Part shown: positions 10,521 to 23,515 of the stretch, one piece after another | Position numbering within the stretch: the first letter of the stretch is position 1 | Layout: every line of letters starts with the position of its first letter | Origin: Auanema rhodensis | Lineage: Eukaryota; Nematoda; Chromadorea; Rhabditida; Rhabditidae | Direction: 5' to 3' | Assembly (NCBI GenBank): GCA_964057225.1 | Contig: OZ059896.1 | Coordinates: 11,702,501-11,766,500, forward strand | Length of the DNA stretch: 64,000 bases | Notes under the pieces: model-generated | Database searches by the model: none | Seen by the model: the letters and a program-made list of their open reading frames with translations, nothing else | What the model was told of the DNA's origin: nothing | Program-made: the position numbers and the translations under genes

Positions 10521-11995
10521 CTAGGTCCCCGGAAGTGATAGATAATGTATTAATTGTAGAAAGCGAGAGGAGGGGTCTAAATCCTATGTGATTCATCCTC
10601 CTTGCAAGTGGGCGACGGCTATCGCGCCTAAGATCTTGCCTAATGGATCAGATGGCAAAGGGCGATAGGTGATTCATCGGCAAATCGGCCGTTGGTGACA
10701 ACTTACAGGATTATCGATTAGATAGTTGAGGATAATGGATAGTACAAAGAGAGGACAATAAAGAAGTACAATTGAACTTAAACTAAGGAGGAACACTATT
10801 ATCACGGGATGAGAGTGCTTCAGCACAAAAACATATAAATTTCAATATTGTGATGCTCAAAAACTGAAACATTTAAATATTTTGTATTTTCTAAACCATT
10901 TCACTAAATCTATTTTATTTAATTCCATATTTTAAACAATTTTATAATTCTACCACTATTTCATAATTTCATTTTTTAAATTTTTAATCATTAAAAAACA
11001 TATAAATTTCAATATTGTGATGATCAAAAACTGAAACATTTAAATATTTTGTATTTTCTTAACCATTTCACCAAATCTATTTTATTTAATTCCATATTTT
11101 AAACAATTTTATAATTCTACCACTATTTCATAATTTCATTTTTTAAATTTTTAATCATTAAAAAACATATAAATTTCAATATTGTGATGCTCAAAAACTG
11201 AAACATTTAAATATTTTGTATTTTCTTAACCATTTCACCAAATCTATTTTATTTAATTCCATATTTTAAACAATTTTATAATTCTACCACTATTTCATAA
11301 TTTCATTTTTTAAATTTTTAATCATTAAAAAACATATAAATTTCAATATTGTGATGCTCAAAAACTGAAACATTTAAATATTTTGTATTTTCTTAACCAT
11401 TTCACTAAATCTATTTTATTTAATTCCATATTTTAAACAACTTTATAATTCTACCACTATTTCATAATTTCATTCTTTAAATTTTTAATCATTAAAAAAC
11501 ATATAAATTTCAATATTGTGATGCTCAAAAACTGAAACATTTAAATATTTTGTATTTTCTTAACCATTTCACTCCATCTCTTTTATTTAATCCCATATTT
11601 TAAACAATTTTATAATTCTACCACTATTTCATAATTTCATTCTTTAAATTTTTAATCATTAAAAAACATTTAAATTTCAATATTGTGATGATCAAAAACT
11701 GAAACATTTAAATATTTTGTATTTTCTAAACCATTTCACTCCATCTCTTTTATTTAATTCCATAGTTTAAACAATTTTATATTTCTACCACAATTTCATA
11801 ATTTCATTTTTTAAATTTTTAATCATTAAAAAACATATAAATTTCAATATTGTGATGATCAAAAACTGAAACATTTAAATATTTTATATTTTCTAAACCA
11901 TTTCACTCCATCTCTTTTATTTAATTCCATATTTTAAACAATTTCATAATTCTACCACTATTTCATAATTTCATTTTTTAAATTTTTAATCATTA

Positions 11996-12522
11996 TGTGC
12001 TGAAGCACTCTCATCCCGTGATAATAGTGTTCCTCCTCAGTTTAAGTTCAATTGTACTTCTTTATTGTCCTCTCTTTGTACTATCCATTATCCTCAACTA
12101 TCTAATCGATAATCCTGTAAGTTGTCACCAACGGCCGATTTGCCGATGAATCACCTATCGCCCTTTGCCATCTGATCCATTAGGCAAGATCTTAGGCGCG
12201 ATAGCCGTCGCCCACTTGCAAGGGGGATGAATCACGTAGGATTTAGACCCCTCCTCTCGCTTTCTACAATTAATACATTATCTTTCACTTCCGGGGACCT
12301 AGTATATAAACCCGCAATAATTCTTCTAAATCATGTCTCAATATTATTTTGCCACCGCTATCATCTTTCCGTCAATTTATTTCATTTTACTCGTATTGTA
12401 TTCGTATCGCCGATAATAAACTCTTCTCTTGTACTCGCGTCTATTGCCTATTACTTGGACTAATATTCCACTACCACTGAACCACAAATGCCCGTTATTC
12501 GCTCTCCAACTAGAGGACAAAA
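11996..12522 (+). repeat. Solo LTR of BEL/Pao family, 3'-truncated (1 of 3)
   Basis: Starts TGTGCTGAAG directly after satellite TAATCATTA and ends at GGACAAAA, lacking the terminal CGACA. It is joined to satellite TTTTATTTAATTCC about half a monomer out of phase. There is no target duplication. Opposite in orientation to copy 1 and the same as copy 2. It carries CTCCTCAG where the full copies have CTCCTTAG. Confidence 0.93.
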
Positions 12523-13606
12523 ATTTTATTTAATTCCATATTTTAAACAATTTTATAATTCTACCACTATTTCATAATTTCATTTTTTAAATTTTTAATC
12601 ATTAAAAAACATATAAATTTCAATATTGTGATGATCAAAAACTGAAACATTTAAATATTTTATATTTTCTAAACCATTTCACTCCATCTCTTTTATTTAA
12701 TTCCATATTTTAAACAATTTCATAATTCTACCACTATTTCATAATTTCATTTTTTAAATTTTCAATCATTAAAAAACATATAAATTTCAATATTGTGATG
12801 CTCAAAAACTGAAACATTTAAATATTTTGTATTTTCTTAACCATTTCACCAAATCTATTTTATTTAATTCCATATTTTAAACAATTTTATAATTCTACCA
12901 CTATTTCATAATTTCATTTTTTAATTTTTTAATCATTAAAAAACATATAAATTTCAATATTGTGATGCTCAAAAACTGAAACATTTAAATATTTTGTATT
13001 TTCTTAACCATTTCACTCCATCTCTTTTATTTAATCCCATATTTTAAACAATTTTATAATTCTACCACTATTTCATATTTTCATTCTTTAAATTTTTAAT
13101 CATTAAAAAACATATAAATTTCAATATTGTGATGCTCAAAAACTGAAACATTTAAATATTTTGTATTTTCTTAACCATTTCACCAAATCTATTTTATTTA
13201 ATTCCATATTTTAAACAATTTTATAATTCTACCACTATTTCATAATTTCATTCTTTAAATTTTTAATCATTAAAAAACATATAAATTTCAATATTGTGAT
13301 GCTCAAAAACTGAAACATTTAAATATTTTGTATTTTCTAAACCATTTCACTAAATCTATTTTATTTAATTCCATATTTTAAACAATTTTATAATTCTACC
13401 ACTATTTCATAATTTCATTTTTTAAATTTTTAATCATTAAAAAACATATAAATTTCAATATTGTGATGATCAAAAACTGAAACATTTAAATATTTTATAT
13501 TTTCTAAACCATTTCACTCCATCTCTTTTATTTAATTCCATATTTTAAACAATTTCATAATTCTACCACTATTTCATAATTTCATTTTTTAAATTTTTAA
13601 TCATTA

Positions 13607-14133
13607 TGTGCTGAAGCACTCTCATCCCGTGATAATAGTGTTCCTCCTCAGTTTAAGTTCAATTGTACTTCTTTATTGTCCTCTCTTTGTACTATCCATT
13701 ATCCTCAACTATCTAATCGATAATCCTGTAAGTTGTCACCAACGGCCGATTTGCCGATGAATCACCTATCGCCCTTTGCCATCTGATCCATTAGGCAAGA
13801 TCTTAGGCGCGATAGCCGTCGCCCACTTGCAAGGGGGATGAATCACGTAGGATTTAGATCCCTCCTCTCGCTTTCTACAATTAATACATTATCTATCACT
13901 TCCGGGGACCTAGTATATAAACCCGCAATAATTCTTCTAAATCATGTCTCAATATTATTCTGCCACCGCTATCATCTTCCCGTCAATTTATTTCATTTTA
14001 CTCGTATTGTATTCGTATCGCCGATAATAAACTCTTCTCTTGTACTCGCGTCTATTGCCTATTACTTGGACTAATATTCCACTACCACTGAACCACAAAT
14101 GCCCGTTATTCGCTCTCCAACTAGAGGACAAAA
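13607..14133 (+). repeat. Solo LTR of BEL/Pao family, 3'-truncated (2 of 3)
   Basis: Same length and the same two junctions as the LTR at 11996, which shows duplication of the LTR together with its flanking satellite rather than independent insertion. Confidence 0.93.
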
Positions 14134-15217
14134 ATTTTATTTAATTCCTTATTTTAAACAATTTTATAACTCTACCACTATTTCATAATTTCATTTTTTA
14201 AATTTTTAATCATTAAAAAACATATGAATTTCAATATTGTGATGATCAAAAACTGAAACATTTAAATATTTTATATTTTCTAAACCATTTCACTCCATCT
14301 CTTTTATTTAATTCCATATTTTAAACAATTTCATAATTCTACCACTATTTCATAATTTCATTTTTTAAATTTTCAATCATTAAAAAACATATAAATTTCA
14401 ATATTGTGATGCTCAAAAACTGAAACATTTAAATATTTTGTATTTTCTTAACCATTTCACCAAATCTATTTTATTAAATTCCATATTTTAAACAATTTTA
14501 TAATTCTACCACTATTTCATAATTTCATTTTTTAAATTTTTAATCATTAAAAAACATATAAATTTCAATATTGTGATGCTCAAAAACTGAAACATTTAAA
14601 TATTTTGTATTTTCTTAACCATTTCACCAAATCTATTTTATTTAATTCCATATTTTAAACAATTTTATAATTCTACCACTATTTCATAATTTCATTTTTT
14701 AAATTTTTAATCATTAAAAAACATATAAATTTCAATATTGTGATGCTCAAAACCTGAAACATTTAAATATTTTGTATTTTCTTAACCATTTCACTCCATC
14801 TCTTTTATTTAATCCCATATTTTAAACAATTTTATAATTCTACCACTATTTCATAATTTCATTCTTTAAATTTTTAATCATTAAAAAACATATAAATTTC
14901 AATATTGTGATGCTCAAAAACTGAAACATTTAAATATTTTGTATTTTCTAAACCATTTCACTAAATCTATTTTATTTAATTCCATATTTTAAACAATTTT
15001 ATAATTCTACCACTATTTCATAATTTCATTTTTTAAATTTTTAATCATTAAAAAACATATAAATTTCAATATTGTGATGATCAAAAACTGAAACATTTAA
15101 ATATTTTATATTTTCTAAACCATTTCACTCCATCTCTTTTATTTAATTCCATATTTTAAACAATTTCATAATTCTACCACTATTTCATAATTTCATTTTT
15201 TAAATTTTTAATCATTA

Positions 15218-15744
15218 TGTGCTGAAGCACTCTCATCCCGTGATAATAGTGTTCCTCCTCAGTTTAAGTTCAATTGTACTTCTTTATTGTCCTCTCTTTG
15301 TACTATCCATTATCCTCAACTATCTAATCGATAATCCTGTAAGTTGTCACCAACGGCCGATTTGCCGATGAATCACCTATCGCCCTTTGCCATCTGATCC
15401 ATTAGGCAAGATCTTAGGCGCGATAGCCGTCGCCCACTTGCAAGGGGGATGAATCACGTAGGATTTAGACCCCTCCTCTCGCTTTCTACAATTAATACAT
15501 TACCTATCACTTCCGGGGACCTAGTATATAAACCCGCAATAATTCTTCTAAATCATGTCTCAATATTATTCTGCCACCGCTATCATCTTCCCGTCAATTT
15601 ATTTCATTTTACTCGTATTGTATTCGTATCGCCGATAATAAACTCTTCTCTTGTACTCGCGTCTATTGCCTATTACTTGGACTAATATTCCACTACCACT
15701 GAACCACAAATGCCCGTTATTCGCTCTCCAACTAGAGGACAAAA
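15218..15744 (+). repeat. Solo LTR of BEL/Pao family, 3'-truncated (3 of 3)
   Basis: Third copy with identical left (TAATCATTA) and right (GGACAAAA to satellite) junctions, 1611 bp after the previous one. Confidence 0.93.
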
Positions 15745-17329
15745 ATTTTATTTAATTCCATATTTTAAACAATTTTATAATTCTACCACTATTTCATAAT
15801 TTCATTTTTTAAATTTTTAATCATTAAAAAACATATAAATTTCAATATTGTGATGCTCAAAAACTGAAACATTTAAATATTTTGTATTTTCTTAACCATT
15901 TCACCAAATCTATTTTATTTAATTCCATATTTTAAACAATTTCATAATTCTACCACTATTTCATAATTTCATTCTTTAAATTTTTAATCATTAAAAAACA
16001 TATAAATTTCAATATTGTGATGCTCAAAAACTGAAACATTTAAATATTTTGTATTTTCTTAACCATTTCACTCCATCTCTTTTATTTAATCCCATATTTT
16101 AAACAATTTTATAATTCTACCACTATTTCATAATGTCATTCTTTAAATTTTTAATCATTAAAAAACATATAAATTTCAATATTGTGATGCTCAAAAACTG
16201 AAACATTTAAATATTTTGTATTTTCTTAACCATTTCACTAAATCTATTTTATTTAATTCCATATTTTAAACAATTTTATAATTCTACCACTATTTCATAA
16301 TTTCATTCTTTAAATTTTTAATCATTAAAAAACATATAAATTTCAATATTGTGATGCTCAAAAACTGAAACATGTAAATATTTTGTATTTTCTTAACCAT
16401 TTCACTAAATCTATTTTATTTAATTCCATATTTTAAACAATTTTATAATTCTACCACTATTTCATAATTTCATTGTTTAAATTTTTAATCATTAAAAAAC
16501 ATATAAATTTCAATATTGTGATGCTCAAAAACTGAAAAATTTAAATATTTTGTATTTTCTTAACCATTTCACCAAATCTATTTTATTTAATTCCATATTT
16601 TAAACAATTTTATAATTCTACCACTATTTCATAATTTCATTTTTTAAATTTTTAATCATTAAAAAACATATAAATTTCAATATTGTGATGCTCAAAAACT
16701 GAAACATTTAAATATTTTGTATTTTCTTAACCATTTCACTAAATCTATTTTAATTAATTCCATATTTTAAACAATTTTATAATTCTACCCTTATTTCATA
16801 ATTTCATTCTTTAAATTTTTAATCATTAAAAAACATATAAATTTCAATATTGTGATGCTCAAAAACTGAAACATTTAAATATTTTGTATTTTCTTAACCA
16901 TTTCACTAAATCTATTTTAATTAATTCCATATTTTAAACAATTTTATAATTCTACCACTATTTCATAATTTCATTCTTTAAATTTTTAATCATTAAAAAA
17001 CATATAAATTTCAATATTGTGATGCTCAAAAACTGAAACATTTAAATATTTTGTATTTTCTAAACCATTTCACTAAATCTATTTTATTTAATTCCATATT
17101 TTAAACAATTTTATAATTCTACCACTATTTCATAATTTCATTTTTTAAATTTTTAATCATTAAAAAACATATAAATTTCAATATTGTGATGATCAAAAAC
17201 TGAAACATTTAAATATTTTATATTTTCTAAACCATTTCACTCCATCTCTTTTATTTAATTCCATATTTTAAACAATTTCATAATTCTACCACTATTTCAT
17301 AATTTCATTTTTTAAATTTTTAATCATTA

Positions 17330-17861
17330 TGTGCTGAAGCACTCTCATCCCGTGATAATAGTGTTCCTCCTTAGTTTAAGTTCAATTGTACTTCTTTATT
17401 GTCCTCTCTTTGTACTATCGATTATCCTCAACTATCTAATCGATAATCCTGTAAGTTGTCACCAACGGCCGATTTGCCGATGAATCACCTATCGCCCTTT
17501 GCCATTTGATCCATTAGGCAAGATCTTAGGCGCGATAGCCGTCGCCCACTTGCAAGGGGGACGAATCACGTAGGATTTAGACCCCTCCTCTCGCTTTCTA
17601 CAATTAATACATTATCTATCACTTCCGGGGACCTAGTATATAAACCCGCAATAATTCTTCTAAATCATGTCTCAATGTTATTCTGCCACCGCTATCATCT
17701 TCCCGTCAATTTATTTCATTTTACTCGTATTGTATTCGTATCGCCGATAATAAACTCTTCTCTTGTACTCGCGTCTATTGCCTATTACTTGTACTAATAT
17801 TCCACTACCACTGAACCACAAATGCCCCTTATTCGCTCTCCAACTAGAGGACAAAACGACA
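17330..17861 (+). repeat. 5' LTR of BEL/Pao copy 2
   Basis: 532 bp. It shares TTATTTCATTTTACTCG and AATCACGTAGG with the solo LTRs, whereas the 3' LTR has TTATTTCTGTTTTACTCG and AATCACATAGG, the latter as in copy 1. TATA box TATATAA at 17637-17643. It ends in CGACA, complete, unlike the solo LTRs. Confidence 0.93.
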
Positions 17862-20800
17862 TGGTGCATCAAGCCGAGTCCAACGAAGAAACTCGCGCCG
17901 AACAATGGAACAGCAGCTGCTCATTATTACTCGCTAAGCTCAAGGACAACGACGGTACGTCAAGTTACTAATACCTCCAACAAAACCCAAAGCATGATTG
18001 ACACCCGTGAAAGGGAGATTTCAAACATCAATGGGGACATCCTCGCCATCAACAAACTGATGGACGAGATGAAACACATCCCAACCGACCTATGCCCCGA
18101 GGACCAAAGTCGGATCACGAAGAACGAAGAAACTCTGCGGAAACACATCTCTACCCTACTGTCATACAGTAACGACATACAAGAACAAGTCAACTACCTG
18201 AAGGGTCTCAACCACACTGAGAACAGCCCTGACCCAACACACACAGACAGTTCACAGCCCTCTGAGCACCACCTCATTGGAACTGCTGAACTCACACACG
18301 CCACACAACCTCGAAGCTGGGAAACATATCGATCACGGCCAACACTCAAACCTGTCGATATCCCACGCTTCGATGGCAACGTGAAAAGCTGGAAAAACTT
18401 TTGGTGCTTGTTCCACACACTCATACACTCATCGAACATGCCCACCATAGAAAAGTTTAACTACCTTCGCCAGTCATTAACAGGAGAAGCAGCTTCACAA
18501 ATAGCTTCATTCCCAACGGATGAAGACTACTACTTCAGCGCAGTACATCACCTGCAGGATCTATATGATGATAACGACAACATCACACAACATCTCATGC
18601 TGGAATTTCTCCAGATACAAGCGAGAACATCCAACCAGCATGACCTCCTCACCATGATGGACAAGATCGCAGGCATTTTTCGCCAAACTGAAGGAAACAG
18701 GAACGCCGAACTCAACTCCCTCGCTGTAGTCATCTTACACAAGAAACTACCAGGGAACCTTCTCCAAGAGATCTACAAATCATTCCCCTCGGGAAAAACA
18801 CCTGACATCAGAGACCTCGTAGACATCACAAGGCGACATATCCGATGCCAAAACAAGGTGAAAATTTTCGCAGCAGATCGGTTCGAGAAACCAATCACAC
18901 GAGTCTACAACTCACCACCAGGGAACACCTACAATTCCCAACGCAACAAACCAGAAGCTAAAAAACTAGCAAAAACATCCAGTTGCATCTTCTGCCAGAA
19001 ACCTCACGCCCCATGGGACTGTGACACAACAAAGTCGAGGAAGGAGCGTCTAACCATTCTCAACCAGGAGAAGAGATGCATCAACTGTCTCCGCAAAACA
19101 CACAACACGGAGTCATGTCCAAGCAAACGAACATGCTCCAAATGCGGAGGAAAACACATCGACATCTTATGCGCTAATAAAAAGAAGACGACCAAAGTCA
19201 ACTTAATTGAGAGCACACCCTACAATGACGAGGAAACCGAAGAACACACGGTTCAATTCTCCTCCCAGTTCTCTACCAATCAATTCAAAAGCGCCCTCCT
19301 TCCAATAGGAGAAATCAAGATAATGACGAATGGAAAATTTTCCACAATCCCAGCCATCTTGGACTCTGGATCGGACACATCTTTCATCGAAGAAGAACTT
19401 GCCAAAGAACTTCAACTACCCGTTATAGAATCTAAACGCGTAAAAATCAAGACTTTCGGCAACACAAAAAGCGTTGAACACCTCACAAAGGTGAAAGCAA
19501 CAATCAAAGGAACAGTCTCCAACATCACTGCACAACTTTGGACAAAAAAGACCTTGACGGGTCCCATCAAAACAGTCCGAATTCCAAAATCAGACAACTC
19601 CACCTTCAAATCAAATCAAGGAACCTACGTCAATCCACGCATACTCATAGGCTCCGATTTAATGTGGCAAGCTCTGACAGCCATTATACCAATCTCTGAC
19701 GACCACATACAAGTCAAGACACAATTTGGAGACTTCATAACAGGAAAAGCAAGCGACCAACCATCCATCAACGCCTTCTCAGTTATAACTGGAAACACCT
19801 CTATCCCGATAGACACATGGAACAAAAACTTCATCGAGGAGCAGCAAGAATTTACGGGAACCGAACAAGAAGAAAAACAAGCACGAGACAAACTAGTATT
19901 GGAACAATTCCAATCCACCATCCAAAAAAGAGACGATGGTTATTACGTCTCCTTCCCATGGAAAGACAACATCAATCTTCTCCCCGACAACAAATCACTT
20001 GCTCACAGACGCCTCATAAGTCTAGTCGTAAAATTATCTCAACAACCAGATTCACTAGCAGCATACGACAAAATCATTCAAGAACAACTAGACAATGGAA
20101 TAATCGAACCAGCAGAAGAACCATACCCTGACGCTCAAACGATACACTACATTGCTCATCAAGCAGTTCTGACCCCACAAAAGGAAACAACCAAACTAAG
20201 GATAGTATACAACGCTTCCGGACACTACCAGAACAGACCCAGTCTCAACGACGTCATCCATCAAGGACCACTAATCCTACCATCACTAGTAGGTATGATT
20301 TTACGCTTCCGCTGCGGGAAAATGGCACTGATAGCAGACGTAAAGAAAGCATTTCTTCAAATAAGACTCCACGAGTCAGAACGTGACGCTACAAGATTTT
20401 TTTGGCTGAGAGATATCTCCAAACCAATGAGCACCGAAAATACAAGAACCCTACGCTTCTGTAGAGTTCCCTTTGGAATCAATGCCTCGCCATTTCTCCT
20501 CGCAGCCACAATTCGTCATCATCTGGAACAAAGAAGCAACGAAAACTTCCTAGCCCACCAAATTAAAGAGAACCTTTACGTGGACAACCTATTATTTGCC
20601 ACAAACTCAGAAGAAGACCTCAAACTGGGATACCAAGAAACAAAGGACATATTCGCAGAAATGAACATGTCACTACAAGAATTCATAACGAACAGTCCGG
20701 ACTTCAACAAAAACCTACTACTAGAGGAGAAAAATACCTCATCAAAACCAAAAGTTCTTGGATTACCATGGGACACAAAAACGGACCAATGGATCATCCA

Positions 20801-22694
20801 AACCAAGCTTCCAGAAACAAAACTGACCAAACGTGGTATTACACAAGCCATTGCATCGATATTTGACCCCATGGGTTTGATAAGTCCATGCCTACACCCA
20901 CTACGACTCTTCCTACAGAATCTATGGACAGAGAATTACGACTGGGACACTACGTTGCCTGAAGAACACCAAAAAACATGGCATACACTAGCCGAAAACT
21001 TCAACTTCAACAAAACTCAGCAACGAGCCCTACCAGAAGATCCGAATCAGCAGTACCACTTAGTTACCTGCACAGATTCTAGCGGATCAGCCCTAGGATT
21101 CTGCACATACCTCCTGGCAGCCACATCACGCATACCTACCTTGATCTTCGCTAAATCCAAGCTACACTCAAAGAACTCCAACATCACCATCCCGAAAGCA
21201 GAAATATCAGCTCTCACAGTAGGTGTCACAAACACCAACAAAATCATCGAAGAAATGAAAGACAACATCAAAATCTTGTCTACAACATTTTTATCGGACT
21301 CAGAAATAACGTTAGCATGGATAAGACGAAAACCTGATCAGAAGACAACAGGAGTCTTAGTACAAAACAGAATCAAGGAAATCTACGACCACATCGACCA
21401 AATCGAAGATATGGATATCAAGACATACTTTGGTTACATCAACACCAAAGACAACCCAGCCGACATTGCCACAAGAGGTTGCACAACAGACGAGCTACTA
21501 AATCATTTCTGGTGGAATCCCAAAGCACAAATTGACAAAGCCATTAATGGTCCCCTCTTCTCATTACCTCAACCAGAAATCACAGTGAATACAGCTAGGA
21601 CATCTGAAGAATACGAAGAATCCTGGCTAGAACACTGCAACACATGGATCCAAGCACAAGAAAAATGGATCGCAGAGAATTATTCGCTGTTAGAGAAACG
21701 ACTACCGACACATTACGAAGAAGCCGAACTGAACCTTCTCCATCTGCATCAACACAACCTACTCGTACGTCTTACAGCAGCACAACGAAACGACTTAAGA
21801 CCACTGTTGAAAGATCATCTTTGGCACAGCCGCGGACGAATGCAGAATAGTGAACTAGATGAGAGTGCAAAACTTCCTATCATCGTCTTACCCAAAACAA
21901 GGACAGCCACCTTAATTATCGAACACGTCCACAACCGATTTCACAAAAGCACGTCACACACCATGGCCGAAGTTCGACAGAAATTCTGGATACCACAACT
22001 TCGCTCACAAACCATCTCAGTCATACGAAGATGCGTAGAGTGCCAACGAATGAACAACCGACCATTCACGTACCCCCCATCTGGCGACATACCCAGCAGA
22101 AGACTCAACCGAAGCCGACCATTCCAACACATAGGCCTCGACTACTTCGGACCGCTGACGGTAAAGGACAAACCTCACAAAGTATGGGGTTGCATCTATA
22201 CCTGCACAGTCACACGCCTACTACACTTAGAAGTTATAGAAGACCTTACCACAAAAGCATTTCTTAACTGTCTAAGGAAGATATGGGCACGTAGAGGATA
22301 TCCGGAAAGCATCACTTGCGATAACGCCACCACATTCGAACTAGGACAGAAAGTGGCGAACAGACTGTTCAGCATCGCCAACACGACACAAACAGGTGAC
22401 AGCCATAAGATAAAATGGCACAACATAACACCTTACGCCCCCTGGCAAGGAGGATTCTACGAACGCCTTATCCGATCAGTAAAAGACTCTCTTCACAAAA
22501 CCATGAAGAACATACCAACAAGCGAAGAACTGTCAATCACCTTAGCTGAATGTGAAGCAACACTCAACACTCGCCCACTCACATACATCGGATCCGACAC
22601 AGGAACAGATGAAATAATCAGACCATGTGACTTTACATCTTCCTCATTCCCCTCCGCGTCTTTATCATTTTTCGGCGCCAGCTCCTTCTCCTAA
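17822..22694 (+). pseudogene. BEL/Pao gag-pol of copy 2, frameshifted and truncated
   Basis: Colinear with the copy 1 polyprotein. The normal start (ATG at 17822) is thrown out of frame by a 20-bp deletion at about 17953. The genuine gag frame resumes there and stays open to 22694, through zinc knuckles, the DSGSDTSF protease, RT (YVDN near 20579-20590), RNase H and the integrase DDE core. At about 22632 the 2560-bp deletion (junction microhomology TTA) shifts frame; 20 foreign codons follow before a stop. The integrase C-terminal domain is lost. An ORF of 1643 codons beginning at ATG 17763 exists only because another LTR frame happens to be open and joins gag at the 20-bp deletion. RT-side changes from copy 1 are few (for example D to N in IVYDASG). 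Confidence 0.9.
17862..17879 (+). other. Primer-binding site, BEL/Pao copy 2
   Basis: TGGTGCATCAAGCCGAGT directly after the 5' LTR, the same as in copy 1. Confidence 0.78.
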
Positions 22695-23491
22695 AGTCAA
22701 GGAAAACTCACATCCTAGTAGTATTCATTCTATTCACTATGTCACTCGCCAACACTAGAGCCTGCGAAATCAACATGGTCTTGCAAAGATCACAAGAAAG
22801 ATGCGACTCGTTTCTGAAGCTCACAAAAGAGAAACGTATTGAATGCTTGAAGGAACTCACACAGCACATGGACCAATCACTTAGGGATTTTTACAAAACT
22901 GAGGCAAGTGAACTCTCTGACAAATCCAATCTCATCAACAGCGCCGCCACTGCCTTAAAAAACTTCATAAGACTCAAAGATTTCCTTAACACCGCAAGAA
23001 CACACCACGTGTTCCAAAATGAGCAAGACAAGCTCAAACCTTTTGGAAACGAGAGAAGACTAAACGAGTTGATGAAGAGTATCCAAAGGGAACACATCCC
23101 AGCGATAAACGGAGACAAAATGCCGTACAACTCCTCTACCATCAAAAGGGACGGAGAAGCGCCAGGATGTCCTCAACCCAAGGGAAACATCATCGTCGTA
23201 GAAGCGCAGCCGGAGCTCAAAGAAATATTGGAAGAACTAAAACAGATGAGATCGGAGAACAAAAGGATGACCTCAGTGCTAATCGAACAGCTCGACCAAC
23301 AAAAGAAAATCGACTCGCTAAAGAAAGAACTGAAAGAGATCAAGGAACTACTAGCGAAAGGGATCCAAGCCAAGCCTAGAGTGTCTAAGGAAACGCAGAC
23401 TACCGGTAGGATCAAGACTAGAAAAGAAATGGAACAAGAAATTCTACCCACTAAGAGGAACAAGACTCAGGCGGCGATCATCACCATATAG
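22634..23491 (+). pseudogene. Remnant of env C-terminal tail in BEL/Pao copy 2
   Basis: After the large deletion, the natural env frame reopens at 22634 and runs 285 codons to the normal stop. It covers the last membrane spans and the whole 250-residue charged tail (ATG at 22739, MSLANTRAC). The tail has a long Glu/Lys/Leu coiled-coil stretch and no stop codons. Only a few substitutions separate it from copy 1. It lies one frame away from the truncated pol and immediately before the 3' LTR. Whether the ATG at 22739 is ever used is unknown. Confidence 0.8.
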
Positions 23492-23515
23492 ATGTTCTCT
23501 TCTCGACGGCCGGAG

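Larger units (their letters stand above)
1528..10827 (-). mobile_element. Full-length BEL/Pao LTR retrotransposon (copy 1), with env
   Basis: A 9300-bp element reading right to left. The two 533-bp LTRs begin TGTGCTGAAG and end CGACA in element sense, and I found no difference between them. The host sequence AAAAC is duplicated at 1523-1527 and 10828-10832, and the satellite resumes in phase, so this is a clean and probably recent integration. One open frame carries gag, protease, RT, RNase H, integrase and an envelope-like region. The RT, protease and integrase type (BEL/Pao with DUF1759-like gag) is recognised from the protein. A 5-bp duplication fits the family. It shares its LTR family with the solo LTRs at 11996, 13607 and 15218 and with the deleted copy at 17330. 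Confidence 0.95.
10295..10827 (-). repeat. 5' LTR of BEL/Pao copy 1
   Basis: 533 bp with the same ends as the 3' LTR, followed on the internal side by the PBS. It contains the promoter and polyadenylation signals annotated separately. The small frame of about 84 codons seen inside each LTR is conserved only because the LTRs are near-identical; there is no evidence that it is a gene. Confidence 0.95.
10828..17329 (+). repeat. 167-bp satellite array, forward polarity, with embedded solo LTRs
   Basis: The 167-bp monomer continues from the left block in the same polarity, interrupted by BEL/Pao solo LTRs at 11996-12522, 13607-14133 and 15218-15744. The three LTR starts are 1611 bp apart (527 bp LTR plus 1084 bp, about 6.5 monomers). 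The next LTR start, 17330, is 2112 bp further, which is 1611 plus exactly three monomers (501). This is a higher-order repeat that includes the LTR. No genes seen. Confidence 0.95.

Noticed and set aside
17763..17955. ATG at 17763 as the true N-terminus of copy 2 gag-pol
   Set aside because: The same LTR frame exists in copy 1 but is unrelated to gag there; it reaches gag only through the 20-bp deletion.
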